From assembly GCF_016629525.1 (NCBI RefSeq), contig NZ_AP024269.1, positions 3,782,001-3,846,000 of the forward strand: DNA of 64,000 nucleotides, given 5' to 3'. Positions 10,734 to 23,194 of the stretch are shown piece after piece; within the stretch, counting starts at the first letter, position 1, and each line of letters starts with the position of its first letter. The notes under the pieces are model-generated. The model did not search any database, was not told the origin of the DNA, and saw only the letters and a list, made by a program, of their open reading frames with translations. The translations under genes were made by a program, and so were the position numbers. This stretch comes from Kaistia sp. 32K. Lineage in GTDB: Bacteria; Pseudomonadota; Alphaproteobacteria; Rhizobiales; Kaistiaceae.

Positions 10734-11528
10734 TCAGTTGAACTGGTAGCGGATGCCGAAGTTCACGTCGTGCGAGGTGATGTTCTTGAACTGGAAGCCG
10801 TCGTTCGGACGCGAAAAGGCCGGGTTGATGTTGTAGGCCGTATCGGTCTTGGCGTTGCCGAGATCGACATAGGAATAGCCGAGATCGAAGATCAGATTCT
10901 CGGTGACCTGGAAGCCGAGGCCGGCATGCAGGGCCCAGGCGAAGTTCCACTGCGATGCGGAGCCGGCATAGCCGCCGGCGTTCAGCTCGTTGTTGACGTC
11001 GCGGAAGTCCGAGATGGTGTTGCGCGACGCGCCGATGCCGGCGCCGACATAGGGCGTGATGCCCCTGTAGGTGCCGAGGTCGACATAGCCGTTGGCAAGG
11101 AACAGCCACTCCGACTTGCGCGCCGTGTAGTCGTCCGTGAAATAGCCCGGCAGATTGGGATTGATCGTGTTGGTCACGCGCTGCGCGGCAGAGAAATCCG
11201 CCTTGCCGCGATACTGGCCGGTCAGGTCGGCGCGGAACCAGTCGTTGAACTTGTAGCCGGCGCCGAGGCTGAAGGTCGGGGCGGCCGAGAAATCGCCGTC
11301 GTTCATCCAGTCGGTGACGTAGCCCGGCTCGTTGAAATACTGGTAGTCGAGGCTGCCGAGCTGCTGGTTGCTCATGCCGATGGCGCCGCGCAGATACCAG
11401 CCGCCGACGGCGAGCGGCACCGGCTCGACATAGGGCTCCAGATCCGCCGCGACAGCCGAGCCAGCGAAACCGCCGCTGACGCCCGCCGCGATCGCCAGGG
11501 CGATCACCATGGTCCGCGAAGTGTTCAT
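10734..11528 (-). CDS. Outer-membrane beta-barrel protein (Omp25/Omp31-like family)
   Basis: A 264-residue exported protein. Residues 1-27 are a signal peptide ending at AVA/ADL. The mature part alternates short amphipathic strands ('GGWYLRGAIGMSN', 'SLGAGYKFNDWFRADLTGQY', 'GITPYVGAGIGASRN', 'LHAGLGFQVTENLIFDLGYSYVDLG') and ends with the aromatic-rich strand 'NFGIRYQFN', as expected for insertion by the Bam machinery. This is the small eight-stranded barrel family abundant in Hyphomicrobiales. A perfect CtrA consensus lies about 80 bp upstream of the ATG. It is transcribed alone, with a strong terminator. Confidence 0.9.
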   Translation of the reverse strand: MNTSRTMVIALAIAAGVSGGFAGSAVAADLEPYVEPVPLAVGGWYLRGAIGMSNQQLGSLDYQYFNEPGYVTDWMNDGDFSAAPTFSLGAGYKFNDWFRADLTGQYRGKADFSAAQRVTNTINPNLPGYFTDDYTARKSEWLFLANGYVDLGTYRGITPYVGAGIGASRNTISDFRDVNNELNAGGYAGSASQWNFAWALHAGLGFQVTENLIFDLGYSYVDLGNAKTDTAYNINPAFSRPNDGFQFKNITSHDVNFGIRYQFN

Positions 11529-11607
11529 TTCACAACCCCCTCGAAGGTCGAACCGCGACGCGCGCGATCCTGAAGATGTTCATCGGGAGGATTTCAACCA
11601 GAACTCT

Positions 11608-11623
11608 TTAACATTGGATTAAC
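11608..11623 (+). promoter_or_regulatory. Perfect CtrA-consensus box upstream of the outer-membrane protein gene
   Basis: TTAA-CATTGGA-TTAAC matches the CtrA consensus TTAA-N7-TTAAC at all nine positions on the plus strand. On the minus strand, the direction of the gene, it matches at eight. It lies 80-95 bp upstream of the ATG at 11528, in an AT-rich stretch that stands out from its surroundings. CtrA binding is inferred from the known motif. Confidence 0.6.
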
Positions 11624-11728
11624 TACAACTCTTAACCACGATCTTTCCGCCGTAAGGGAAGCTTAAGTATAAAACCATGGCAGCGCAGCCACATGGGAGC
11701 CCGGCCGAGCTCCTACCAAACATGAAGA

Positions 11729-11756
11729 AGGCGCCGCGCGGGAAGGCGCGGCGCCT
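11729..11756 (-). terminator. Intrinsic terminator of glmM
   Basis: AGGCGCCGCGC-cttccc-GCGCGGCGCCT is an 11-bp perfect stem. Read on the minus strand it is preceded by AAAAG and followed by TCTTC, 48 bp after the glmM stop. The plus strand also has TCTTTTG, so it could work both ways. Confidence 0.7.
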
Positions 11757-11803
11757 CTTTTGCAATCCGGGATAGGTGGCCGGCGAATCAACCAGCGATC
11801 GGC

Positions 11804-13147
<1,344 letters not shown>

Positions 13148-13457
13148 GCGTAGAATCCGTCCCCGTCGATAGGCGCGCAGTCATAGACCAGCATTGCGGC
13201 GAAAGAATTCAAAAATCGTGAGCGTCTGTTACACGCCCCGATGGCCATGCCCAGCCCGGGACCGACCAGCGAGCGAGCGGCGCCACGCCTGACCGTGTTT
13301 TTTGACCATAAGATACAGATTTGATTGAAGATTTCGCGTTTCCGCCATCGCTGGCTGGTTCGGCGCCCGAATATTACAGCTCGATATGCAATGTGCTTTT
13401 CCCGACGACAGGCGGAGTGGCATGGGAGACCTCCCTTCCCCCGTACCGGAGCAGGCC
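13148..13457. other. 310-bp divergent intergenic region
   Basis: It separates glmM (minus) from the isochorismatase-like gene (plus) and must hold both promoters. An AT-rich patch at about 13295-13385 (GTTTTTTGACCATAAG, then AATATTACAGC) contrasts with the GC-rich surroundings. I see no reliable -35/-10 pair and no coding frame that I believe. Confidence 0.4.
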
Positions 13458-14021
13458 ATGAAGGCTCTCATCGTCGTCGACATGCTGAACGACTTCTACA
13501 CAGGCGTTCTGCAGAACGAGGCGCATGCCTCGAAGATCGTGCCGGTGATCCGGCAGCTGATCGAGCACGCGCGCGGCCGTCCCGACTGGATGGTGGTCTA
13601 TTCCAACGACGCGCACCGCGCCGATGACGGCGAGATTGCCATCTGGGGTCCGCATGCCATGGCCGGGACGAAGGGCGCCGAGGTGATCGAGGCGCTGGCG
13701 CCGATCGGCGCGCCGCGCGAGATCGTCTCGCCCAAGCGCTTCTACGGTGCGTTCGACGAAACCGGGCTCGACGAGATCCTGAAGCAGTATGGCGTCACCG
13801 ACGTGGTGATCACAGGCCAGCACACCCATTGCTGCGTTCGCCATTCGAGCTATGGCGCGTTCATTCGCGGCTACGGCATCGAGATCCCGGCGGACGGCGT
13901 CTGCGTCTTCGACGGCGTCGACAACGAGGCGGCCATCGAATACCTGCGCACCATCTATGGCGCCGTGATCACCGACAGCGCCGCGATCCTCGCCGCCGAC
14001 GGGGCCCGCAAGGCCGCCTGA
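13458..14021 (+). CDS. Isochorismatase/nicotinamidase-like cysteine hydrolase
   Basis: A 187-residue protein of the isochorismatase-like fold. The catalytic triad can be placed: Asp in 'KALIVVDMLNDFYTG' (about residue 8), Lys in 'IVSPKRFYGAF' (about 94) and Cys in 'GQHTHCCVRHSSYGA' (about 127). The family hydrolyses amides or vinyl ethers such as nicotinamide, isochorismate, ureidoacrylate or N-carbamoyl compounds; the substrate is not determined here. The start at 13458 has GGAGCAGG just upstream. It sits on the plus strand between ftsH and glmM, genes that are normally neighbours, and converges on ftsH with a shared terminator. Confidence 0.9.
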   Translation: MKALIVVDMLNDFYTGVLQNEAHASKIVPVIRQLIEHARGRPDWMVVYSNDAHRADDGEIAIWGPHAMAGTKGAEVIEALAPIGAPREIVSPKRFYGAFDETGLDEILKQYGVTDVVITGQHTHCCVRHSSYGAFIRGYGIEIPADGVCVFDGVDNEAAIEYLRTIYGAVITDSAAILAADGARKAA

Positions 14022-14040
14022 GCCGCGCGGCGCCGCAACG

Positions 14041-14076
14041 AAAAAGGGCGCGACTGCGAGGTCCCGCCCTTTTTGT
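14041..14076. terminator. Bidirectional terminator between the hydrolase and ftsH
   Basis: AAAAAGGGCG...CGCCCTTTTTGTTT has a GGGCG/CGCCC stem, A-run on one side and T-run on the other. It lies 20 bp past the hydrolase stop and 20 bp past the ftsH stop, and suits termination in both directions. Confidence 0.8.
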
Positions 14077-14095
14077 TTCCTTCGATACCCGCCGG

Positions 14096-16012
<1,917 letters not shown>

Positions 16013-16138
16013 CAGAATCCCTTCAAGGGCAGGATGCGGCCGGGTGCCGCTCATTTGTAGCTAAGATAGGTGGCCCGACCGCGTAAGCCAATACGAGCAT
16101 CGCCAATGAAAACGCGGAAAATGCGGCAATGGTTTAGA

Positions 16139-17464
16139 TCAGGCCGCCGGATCGTCATGGCGGGCGGGATCGCCAAGCCGCGCCGCAACCAGCGAGGTCG
16201 CCGAAAAGGCGACGCCCAATGCCGGATCGGCCGCCACGCCGAGACCCGGGCAAGCCAGGATCTCCGTGCCGCGCCATAGCGCCGGCAGCGCCTCGATGGC
16301 GCGCGGCAGGCCCTGCGGCAGGCAGACGGCAAATTGTCGCCGTCCCGCCTCGCCAAGCGCCGCGATGGTAAACGCGGCGCCCTTCGGCCCCTCGAAACGG
16401 AAGCGGAAACGGCCGTCCCAGACGCCCTCCCGCGCCCCCTCGACGGCGAGCATCGCCAATCCGTCGCGGCCGAGCTCGCGCTGGAAGCGGAACTCGCCCT
16501 TGCGGCAATCGACGAGCGTGCCGGCGAGCGTCCGCGCGGCGAAATTCGCCGGCACGCGCATCGCTTCCTCCAGCGCCTCGACGCTTTCGAGGCGCGGGAC
16601 ATAGGCGGCGCCGCCGACGGCGCGCAGGATCCGGGCCAAGGCGCGCAGGCGGATCTCGTCTGGCTCCAGGGCAAAGGCGTCCGCCCACAGCCGCACCGCG
16701 CCAGTGGCATCGACGATGGCGGCAGCGTCGAACAGGCGGCCGACATAGAGATCGAGCGCGGCGGCGGCGCGGGCGAGGCGGCGGGCGGTCGCCGCGAGCG
16801 TCGCGGCATCGAGCCCCTCGGCCGCGACGATCGGCAGGAGTTCGCGGATGCGGACGCGATCAAAACCGCGATCGCGATTGTGCGGATCCTCGACCGGCGC
16901 GAGGCCCGCTTCGCGGACAACGGCAACCAGGTTCTCGTGCGGGATGTCGAGCAGCGGCCGGACGAGATGGATGCCGCCGCGATCGACATCGGGCGCCATC
17001 GCGGCGAGCCCGTAGACGCCGGACCCGCGCGCCAGCCGCATCAGGAAGGTCTCGGCCTGGTCGTCGCGGTGATGCGCGGTGGCGAGATGCGAGGCGCCGA
17101 GCGAACGGCAGGCTTCGATCAGGAGCGCATAGCGGGCAGCGCGGGCAGCGGCCTCCACGCCGGAAGTCGGAACGGGACCGGCCCATCGCAGGCTTCGGAA
17201 GGCGAGGCCGTAGCGGGCGGCGACGTCGCCGACGAACCGCGCTTCATCCGCCGATTCCGGCCGAAGGCCGTGGTCGACGGTCAGCACGACGAGATCGGCT
17301 CCCCGCTCGCGGGCGGAACGCCAGCGTTGCGCGAGGATCAGCAGGGCGAGGGAATCGGCGCCACCGGAAACGGCGAGCGCCAGGCGCTCGAGATCGGCGA
17401 ACGGCGCGAAGATCGCTTCGAGCGTCGCGTCCGCGATTCGTCCGGGGTCTTCAGCAGCTGGCAC
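16139..17464 (-). CDS. tilS: tRNA(Ile)-lysidine synthetase
   Basis: Adds lysine to cytidine 34 of the CAU-anticodon isoleucine tRNA so that it reads AUA. The 441-residue protein carries the PP-loop 'AVSGGADSLAL' near residue 35, 'VLTVDHGLRPES', and 'HLATAHHRDDQAETFLMRL', followed by the alphaproteobacterial-type C-terminal domain. It begins with GTG at 17464, which lies inside the last codons of cpoB: the two genes overlap by 14 bp, indicating translational coupling. ftsH follows after 126 bp. Confidence 0.95.
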   Translation of the reverse strand: MPAAEDPGRIADATLEAIFAPFADLERLALAVSGGADSLALLILAQRWRSARERGADLVVLTVDHGLRPESADEARFVGDVAARYGLAFRSLRWAGPVPTSGVEAAARAARYALLIEACRSLGASHLATAHHRDDQAETFLMRLARGSGVYGLAAMAPDVDRGGIHLVRPLLDIPHENLVAVVREAGLAPVEDPHNRDRGFDRVRIRELLPIVAAEGLDAATLAATARRLARAAAALDLYVGRLFDAAAIVDATGAVRLWADAFALEPDEIRLRALARILRAVGGAAYVPRLESVEALEEAMRVPANFAARTLAGTLVDCRKGEFRFQRELGRDGLAMLAVEGAREGVWDGRFRFRFEGPKGAAFTIAALGEAGRRQFAVCLPQGLPRAIEALPALWRGTEILACPGLGVAADPALGVAFSATSLVAARLGDPARHDDPAA

Positions 17465-18428
17465 TGGCCTGTTCTTGCTTGACCCGCTGCAGCAGCGCGT
17501 TGGAACTCTTCGGGTACTGCTTCAGCACCTCGGCATAGGTGGCGCAGGCCGCCTCGCGCTGGTTCAGGCCGGAAAGCGACATGCCGAGCTTCAGCAGCAT
17601 GTCGGCTGCCTTGCCGCTCTTCGGATACTGCTTGTAACCGGACAGGAACGCGTCAGCCGCGCCGCGGAAATCCTGGCGGGCATAAAGGCTCTCGCCGAGC
17701 CAGTACTGGGCGTCGGCGGCCTGCGGATCGCGCGGGTGCGCCTGCAGGAACTGGCGGAACGAGACCTCGGCGACGTCATAGTCGCCCTTCATCACCAGGG
17801 CATAGGCCGCCTCGTAGTCGCTGCGCGCGTCGCCGGTCGGCTGCGGCGCGGCGCCGTGCGGAGCGCCGCCGCCCTGCGAAAGGTCGATCGGCGCGTTGGG
17901 ATCGAGCGTCAGCTGGCCGAGCGCGCGCGGCGGGGCGCCCTGCCCCGGATTGCCGGCGCCCGGATCCATCTCGCCGTCGGTGGAGCCGATGGCAGCCCCG
18001 ATCGCGTCGGCCGGCGGCGGGGCGGCGCGCTGCGCGGGCGCGGCGTCGGCGCGGGGCTTCGCCGCCGCAGGCGGGGCTTCGGAACGCTTGCCGCCGCCTT
18101 CGACGCCCTTCAGGCGGAAATCGGTATCCTGCTGGGCGCGCTGCAACTGCTCCTGCAGCTGGCGGACCTGGAAGGTCAGCTGCTCGATCTGGCCGGTCAT
18201 CTCGCGCATCTGCTGCTCGATGCGGTCCATGCGCATGGCCGACTGCCCCTCGTTCTGGGGCGACTGGACGTTGACGACGCCGCCGACATTGCCGGGCGGC
18301 TGCGGGCTCTGCTCGGCATTGTTGCCGCGAAGCTTGTCGAACAGGCCGGCGTCGGCGGGTCCCGTCGTCGCAAAGGTCAGTCCCGCCGCGAAGAGCATCG
18401 CGGTCAGGATCGGAATTCTCTGTCTCAT
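17451..18428 (-). CDS. cpoB: Cell-division coordinator CpoB (Tol-Pal system protein YbgF)
   Basis: A periplasmic protein that links peptidoglycan synthesis to Tol-Pal-driven outer-membrane constriction. The 325-residue protein has an N-terminal signal peptide ending near 'GPADAG'. A short coiled coil lies at about residues 60-110 ('RIEQQMREMTGQIEQLTFQV'), which trimerises in relatives. A low-complexity Ala/Pro/Gly linker follows, then three TPR-like repeats from about residue 205 ('SDYEAAYALVMKGDYDVAEV', 'AQYWLGESLYARQDF', 'DMLLKLGMSLSGL'). It sits at the end of the tol-pal cluster, 156 bp downstream of pal and beyond the pal terminator, and overlaps tilS. Confidence 0.93.
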   Translation of the reverse strand: MRQRIPILTAMLFAAGLTFATTGPADAGLFDKLRGNNAEQSPQPPGNVGGVVNVQSPQNEGQSAMRMDRIEQQMREMTGQIEQLTFQVRQLQEQLQRAQQDTDFRLKGVEGGGKRSEAPPAAAKPRADAAPAQRAAPPPADAIGAAIGSTDGEMDPGAGNPGQGAPPRALGQLTLDPNAPIDLSQGGGAPHGAAPQPTGDARSDYEAAYALVMKGDYDVAEVSFRQFLQAHPRDPQAADAQYWLGESLYARQDFRGAADAFLSGYKQYPKSGKAADMLLKLGMSLSGLNQREAACATYAEVLKQYPKSSNALLQRVKQEQASASC

Positions 18429-18529
18429 CAGCCCATCCGTTGAACGATTGTGGCGGCGCGGCTTCGCCGCATCGCACCCATCCGTCTATCTGGGGGGCTT
18501 GAGTTCGGCCAAATTGGGGCGCGGACGAA

Positions 18530-18560
18530 CAGAAACGGCGGCCAGAGGCCGCCGTTTCCG
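18530..18560 (-). terminator. Intrinsic terminator of pal
   Basis: GAAACGGCGGCC-AGA-GGCCGCCGTTTC is a 12-bp perfect stem 25 bp after the pal stop; on the minus strand it runs into TTTCTGTTCG. It separates pal from cpoB, so cpoB-tilS probably has its own promoter. Confidence 0.7.
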
Positions 18561-18584
18561 TCAAACTCGTATGGTGGACGTCGA

Positions 18585-19094
18585 TCAGGAACCGGCGTTG
18601 TTCAACACCGTGACAGCGCGGCGGTTCTGCGACCAGCACGAGATGTCGTTGCAGACCGCGACCGGGCGCTCCTTGCCGTAGGAGATGGTGCGGATGCGGT
18701 TCGGCGCGATGCCGCGCGAGACCAGGTAGTTCTTGGTGTTGGTGGCGCGACGGGCGCCCAGCGCGATGTTGTATTCACGCGTGCCGCGCTCGTCCGCATG
18801 GCCCTCGACCGTGACCTGGTAACGCGGATACTGCTGCAGCCACTGCGCCTGCTTGTCGAGCGTCGACCGGTTGGCCGACGAGATGTCGGTCTGGTCGGTC
18901 TCGAAGAAGATACGGTCGCCGACATTGACGACGAAATCCTGGGCGCTGCCCGGAGTCGCCGAACCGATGCCACCCGCACCGATGCCACCTGCACCACCGG
19001 CTCCCGGCTTGTTGGCGCAAGCGGCCAGCGCGAGAGCTGCGCCAATGAACACGACGAACTTGGCGCCGCGCAGAATGGATAGAGAATTCGCCAT
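18585..19094 (-). CDS. pal: Peptidoglycan-associated lipoprotein Pal
   Basis: An outer-membrane lipoprotein that binds peptidoglycan and TolB. The 169-residue precursor has a lipobox LALAAC at residues 18-23. A glycine-rich linker (GAGGAGGIGAGGIG) and an OmpA-like domain follow. Conserved peptidoglycan-contact elements are visible: 'VGDRIFFETDQTDIS', 'VTVEGHADERGTREYN' and 'LGARRATNTKNYL'. The ATG at 19094 gives a standard lipoprotein signal; 11 upstream codons in frame were rejected. A CtrA-like box lies about 82 bp upstream of this start. Confidence 0.96.
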   Translation of the reverse strand: MANSLSILRGAKFVVFIGAALALAACANKPGAGGAGGIGAGGIGSATPGSAQDFVVNVGDRIFFETDQTDISSANRSTLDKQAQWLQQYPRYQVTVEGHADERGTREYNIALGARRATNTKNYLVSRGIAPNRIRTISYGKERPVAVCNDISCWSQNRRAVTVLNNAGS

Positions 19095-19175
19095 GAAGAT
19101 AACTCCTTGTCCACCATACTCGGACATGAGGCGGTCTTAGCAGCCCGTTGGTTAAGCACGGGTTCAAGAACGTGG

Positions 19176-19191
19176 TTGAGCGGAAGTTAAC
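19176..19191. promoter_or_regulatory. CtrA-like box upstream of pal
   Basis: TTGA-GCGGAAG-TTAAC matches TTAA-N7-TTAAC at 8 of 9 positions on the plus strand, and the complement also matches at 8 of 9. It lies 82-97 bp upstream of the pal ATG in the tolB-pal gap. Confidence 0.45.
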
Positions 19192-19294
19192 GCCGTCCGC
19201 GCGCGGACAGCCCGATGGTGGATAAAGCAAGGCCCCGTCTGGGTTTCCCGGTGCCTAGCGTGGCCGGGAAACATCGTTACCGAATCATGTTCGG

Positions 19295-19331
19295 CATAAA
19301 AAATGCCGCCGGCGCGGTGCGTCGGCGGCAT
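19295..19331 (-). terminator. Intrinsic terminator of tolB
   Basis: On the minus strand ATGCCGCCG-(11 nt)-CGGCGGCAT is followed by TTTTTTATG, 20 bp past the tolB stop. Confidence 0.85.
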
Positions 19332-19350
19332 GGAAATTAACCAAGCTGGC

Positions 19351-20730
19351 CTAGTTGATCAAGGGCGACCAGGCCGGATCCGAACCGAATGCGGGGGTCG
19401 GCACCTTGAACTCGTTGTAGCCGGTCAGATCTATCGACCAGAGCTGCGGTCCGCCATTGGCGCCGGGAGTGTCGCGGAAGAACATCAGCACGCGTCCGTT
19501 CGGCGCCCAGGTCGGGCCTTCGTTGTGGAAGCCCTCGGTCAGGATGCGCTCGCCGGAGCCGTCCGGCTTCATCACGCCGATGGCGAATCCGCCGGGCGCC
19601 TGGCGCGTGAAGGCGATCAGATCGCCGCGCGGCGACCAGACCGGCGTCGAGTACGAGCCCTTGCCGAAGGAGATGCGCTGCGGGTTGGAGCCGTCGGCGC
19701 CCATCACGTAGATCTGCTGGCTGCCGCCGCGATCGGAGGTGAAGACGATGCGCGAGCCGTCCGGCGAGAAGGACGGGCTGGTGTCGATCGAGGCCGAGTT
19801 GGTCAGCCGCGTCGTCCGGCGCGAGCGCAGGTCCATCGCGTAGATGTTGGCGTTGCCCTGGTCCTCGAAGCTCATGACGATGCGCTGGCCGTCCGGCGAG
19901 AAGCGGGGCGCGAAGGTCATGCCCGGGAAATTGCCGACCAGCTCGCGCTGGCCCGTCTCGATGTTGAGCAGATACACCCGCGGCTGGTCGGAGCCGTAGG
20001 ACATGTAGACGACTTCCTGCGCCGAGGGATTGAAGCGCGGCGTCAGCACGAGGTCGTTGCCACGGGTCAGGTAGCGCGAATTGGCGCCGTCCTGGTCCAT
20101 GATGGCGAGGCGCTTGACGCGCTTGTCCTTCGGGCCGCTCTCGTCGACATAGACGACGCGGCTGTCGAAATACCCCTGCTCGCCGGTGAGGCGCTCATAG
20201 ATCGCGTCGGCGATGATGTGGGCGACGCGGCGCCAGTTTTCCGGCGTCGTGTAGAACTGCTGGCCCGCCATCTGCTGGCCGGCATAGATGTCCCAGAGGC
20301 GGAACTCGGCGCGCAGCCGGCCGTCGGACTGGCGCGTGACGCCGCCGGTGACGAGCGCCTGCGCGTTGATCACGGTCCAGCTCTGGAAGTTCGGCGTCTG
20401 GTTCGGATTGGTGATCTTCTCGATGAAGGCCGCCTGGTCGAGCGGCAGGAACAGGCCCGAACGCTTCAGGTCGGCCGCGATCACGCCGGAAACGTCGGCG
20501 GCGAGCTGCGCGTCCGCCTGGGTCCCGCCGATGAAGGTCGGGATGGCGATCGGCAGCGGCTGGACGTTGCCCTGGGTGACGTCGAGCTCGATCAGCGCTT
20601 CGGCGCGCTGGGTGAACGGAACGGTCGCCATCACGAAGGCCGCGGCGAAGAGCATGGCTGCTCCGAGGCTTGTTCGTGCGAAGCGGCGCGAAGCGGCCGC
20701 GGCGCCTTTGTCGGGGGCGTGAACCGTCAT
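19351..20730 (-). CDS. tolB: Tol-Pal system beta-propeller protein TolB
   Basis: A periplasmic protein that binds Pal and couples it to the TolA-TolQ-TolR motor. The 459-residue precursor has a signal peptide ([18 protein letters not shown]) ending near residue 45. The N-terminal TolB domain contains '[20 protein letters not shown]', and the C-terminal six-bladed propeller has repeated '[11 protein letters not shown]', '[16 protein letters not shown]' and '[11 protein letters not shown]' WD-like blades. It starts at 20730 (MTVHAPDKG); an upstream in-frame extension was rejected because it overlaps the tolA-tolB gap. It follows tolA by 79 bp. Confidence 0.96.
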   Translation of the reverse strand: MTVHAPDKGAAAASRRFARTSLGAAMLFAAAFVMATVPFTQRAEALIELDVTQGNVQPLPIAIPTFIGGTQADAQLAADVSGVIAADLKRSGLFLPLDQAAFIEKITNPNQTPNFQSWTVINAQALVTGGVTRQSDGRLRAEFRLWDIYAGQQMAGQQFYTTPENWRRVAHIIADAIYERLTGEQGYFDSRVVYVDESGPKDKRVKRLAIMDQDGANSRYLTRGNDLVLTPRFNPSAQEVVYMSYGSDQPRVYLLNIETGQRELVGNFPGMTFAPRFSPDGQRIVMSFEDQGNANIYAMDLRSRRTTRLTNSASIDTSPSFSPDGSRIVFTSDRGGSQQIYVMGADGSNPQRISFGKGSYSTPVWSPRGDLIAFTRQAPGGFAIGVMKPDGSGERILTEGFHNEGPTWAPNGRVLMFFRDTPGANGGPQLWSIDLTGYNEFKVPTPAFGSDPAWSPLIN

Positions 20731-20809
20731 GGTGCTGTTCCTGTAATCCAAATCTTCTGTGCTGTTGCGGTTGTGGCCCAAGATAACGGCAGAGCAGTGA
20801 CGGGGGCGA

Positions 20810-21796
20810 TCATCCTTGCGGCGAGAAACGCATCTGGATTTCGCTCCAGAGTTCGTATTTCTCGGCCGGAAGCTGGTAGGGGCCGCACTGCATGACGGCC
20901 CGGACCGCGCTCTCCGCCGCCACGGTGCCATACTGGCTGGCCGGGTATTGCTGGATCGACGGCACGCCGCTGACGCTGCCGTCCTGGTTCAGCTTGAACC
21001 GGATCGTCACCGTGACCTCGCTCGGATCGGTCCAGCCGACCGGGATGTTCCAGCAGCGCTGAACCTGGGAGCGCAGCGCGTCGATCTCGCTCTGCGTCAT
21101 CCGCGCGCTCGGGTTGCGGGCCTGCTCGGCGCCGAAGGATTCCGGCTCCTGGCTGGCGGTCTCGCCGCCGGTCGGCTTCTGACGGTCGAGCAGCGCCGCG
21201 ATCCGGTCGGCGTCGAAGTCCGACGAGGTCGTGCTCTGGGTCTGGTGCTGGCTGGTCTTCTCAGCCGGCTTCTTCGGCGCCTCGGCCGTCTGCACGGGCT
21301 TCGGCGGCGTCGGCTTGACGCGCGGCTTCGGCGCCGGCTGCGGCGGCGCGGCCTCGGCTTCCTTCGGCGCGGGAGCGGGTTCGGGCGCTGGCGTCGGCTC
21401 GGGCTTCGCCGGGGCGGGCTCGGCCTTGGCGGGCTCGGGCGGGGCCGGCTCCGGCGGCGCGGGCGCAGGCTCGGGCGGCTTCGGCGCGGGCGGCGTCGGC
21501 TCGGACTTCGGCGGCGGGGGTGGCGGCGGCGGGGTCGCGGGCGGGGTCGGCTTCGGCGGCGCGGGGCTCGGCTTCGGCGTTTCCTTCTCGGCCGGCTTGT
21601 TCGGCGACGGCTTGTCCTTGACCTCGGCGGTCTTCTTGCCCTTCTGCAGGCTGGTCACTTCGGAAATCGGCACCAGCTCGACCGGCATCGATTCGACCAT
21701 GGTGACGTCGAACGGCTTGCTGCTGGGCAGCCCGATCAGTCCCCAGGCCAGAAGCGAGAGGTGGGCAGCGACGGAGGTGACGAGCCCGGCGCGCAT
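20810..21796 (-). CDS. tolA: TolA-like energy-transducing protein of the Tol system
   Basis: Spans the periplasm between the TolQR motor and Pal/TolB. The 328-residue protein has an N-terminal membrane anchor ([16 protein letters not shown]). The long middle region is dominated by Pro-Ala-Lys-Glu repeats ('[16 protein letters not shown]', '[16 protein letters not shown]') rather than the Ala/Lys coiled coil of enterobacterial TolA. A C-terminal TonB/TolA-like domain of about 90 residues follows, with '[31 protein letters not shown]' type strands (residues ~235-325). It sits 3 bp after tolR, so it is translated with the motor genes. Confidence 0.93.
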   Translation of the reverse strand: MRAGLVTSVAAHLSLLAWGLIGLPSSKPFDVTMVESMPVELVPISEVTSLQKGKKTAEVKDKPSPNKPAEKETPKPSPAPPKPTPPATPPPPPPPPKSEPTPPAPKPPEPAPAPPEPAPPEPAKAEPAPAKPEPTPAPEPAPAPKEAEAAPPQPAPKPRVKPTPPKPVQTAEAPKKPAEKTSQHQTQSTTSSDFDADRIAALLDRQKPTGGETASQEPESFGAEQARNPSARMTQSEIDALRSQVQRCWNIPVGWTDPSEVTVTIRFKLNQDGSVSGVPSIQQYPASQYGTVAAESAVRAVMQCGPYQLPAEKYELWSEIQMRFSPQG

Positions 21797-21799
21797 CGA

Positions 21800-22255
21800 T
21801 CAGCCGTCCACGGCCTCGGTAACGAGACCGATATTGTGGTAGCCGGCGCTGGAGATGGCGCCCATGACGCGCATGATCGCGCCGTAATTGCTGGTCTTGT
21901 CGCCGCGCACGAAGATGCGCTCCTCATAGCCGGCGGCGGCGATCGCCTTCAGCTTGGGAACGAGCTCGTCGAGCGGGATCTCGGTTTCCTGCAGGAACAC
22001 CTTGCCCTCGGCGTTGACGCTCACCGAGATCGGATCCTTGTCGGCGGTCAGCGCCTTGGCCTGGCTCTGCGGCAGGTCGAGCGGCACACCGGCCGTCAAG
22101 AGCGGCGCCGACACCATGAAGATGATCAGCAGCACCAGGATGACGTCGACGAAGGGCGTGACGTTGATTTCGCTCATCACGCCGGTCGAGCGACGACGCC
22201 GGCGCCCACCGCGCCCGCCACCGCCTCCAGACCGTCCGCCGACCGACATGCCCAT
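21800..22255 (-). CDS. tolR: Tol system proton-channel subunit TolR
   Basis: An ExbD/TolR-family protein that forms the TolQ5-TolR2 proton motor. The 151-residue protein begins with an unusual glycine/arginine-rich cytoplasmic tail of about 25 residues. One membrane helix follows with the essential aspartate in 'INVTPFVDVILVLLIIFMV' (about residue 37), then the periplasmic dimerisation domain containing 'RGDKTSNYGAIMRVMGAIS'. Only 2 bp separate it from tolQ and 3 bp from tolA. Confidence 0.96.
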   Translation of the reverse strand: MGMSVGGRSGGGGGRGGRRRRRSTGVMSEINVTPFVDVILVLLIIFMVSAPLLTAGVPLDLPQSQAKALTADKDPISVSVNAEGKVFLQETEIPLDELVPKLKAIAAAGYEERIFVRGDKTSNYGAIMRVMGAISSAGYHNIGLVTEAVDG

Positions 22256-22257
22256 GC

Positions 22258-22968
<711 letters not shown>

Positions 22969-23178
22969 TCGCGTACACCCTCTCGGAGTTGATCACTCGC
23001 GACCGGCGCGAGGACAGGAGCTGTATCCACCGTCGAAACCTGCCACGGAACTTGTCCTGCAAGCATCGGGCCGGACACGACAATCCGGGGTGGTGTCTCG
23101 CCTTCAAATTTGTTCATTTGAGGGCGTTTCAGCCAGTTCGCCCATGCTGCCGCGATGCTTCTCTATAGTCTCGGCATG

Positions 23179-23194
23179 GTTAAGCAATGGTTAT
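23179..23194 (-). promoter_or_regulatory. CtrA-like box upstream of tolQ
   Basis: Read toward tolQ, ATAA-CCATTGC-TTAAC matches TTAA-N7-TTAAC at 8 of 9 positions. It overlaps the last codon of ybgC and lies about 210 bp upstream of the tolQ ATG. Confidence 0.45.

Noticed and set aside
13229..13483. A minus-strand 84-codon frame in the glmM-hydrolase gap
   Set aside because: It overlaps the start of the hydrolase, lacks a ribosome-binding site, and its translation shows no conserved pattern or membrane segment.
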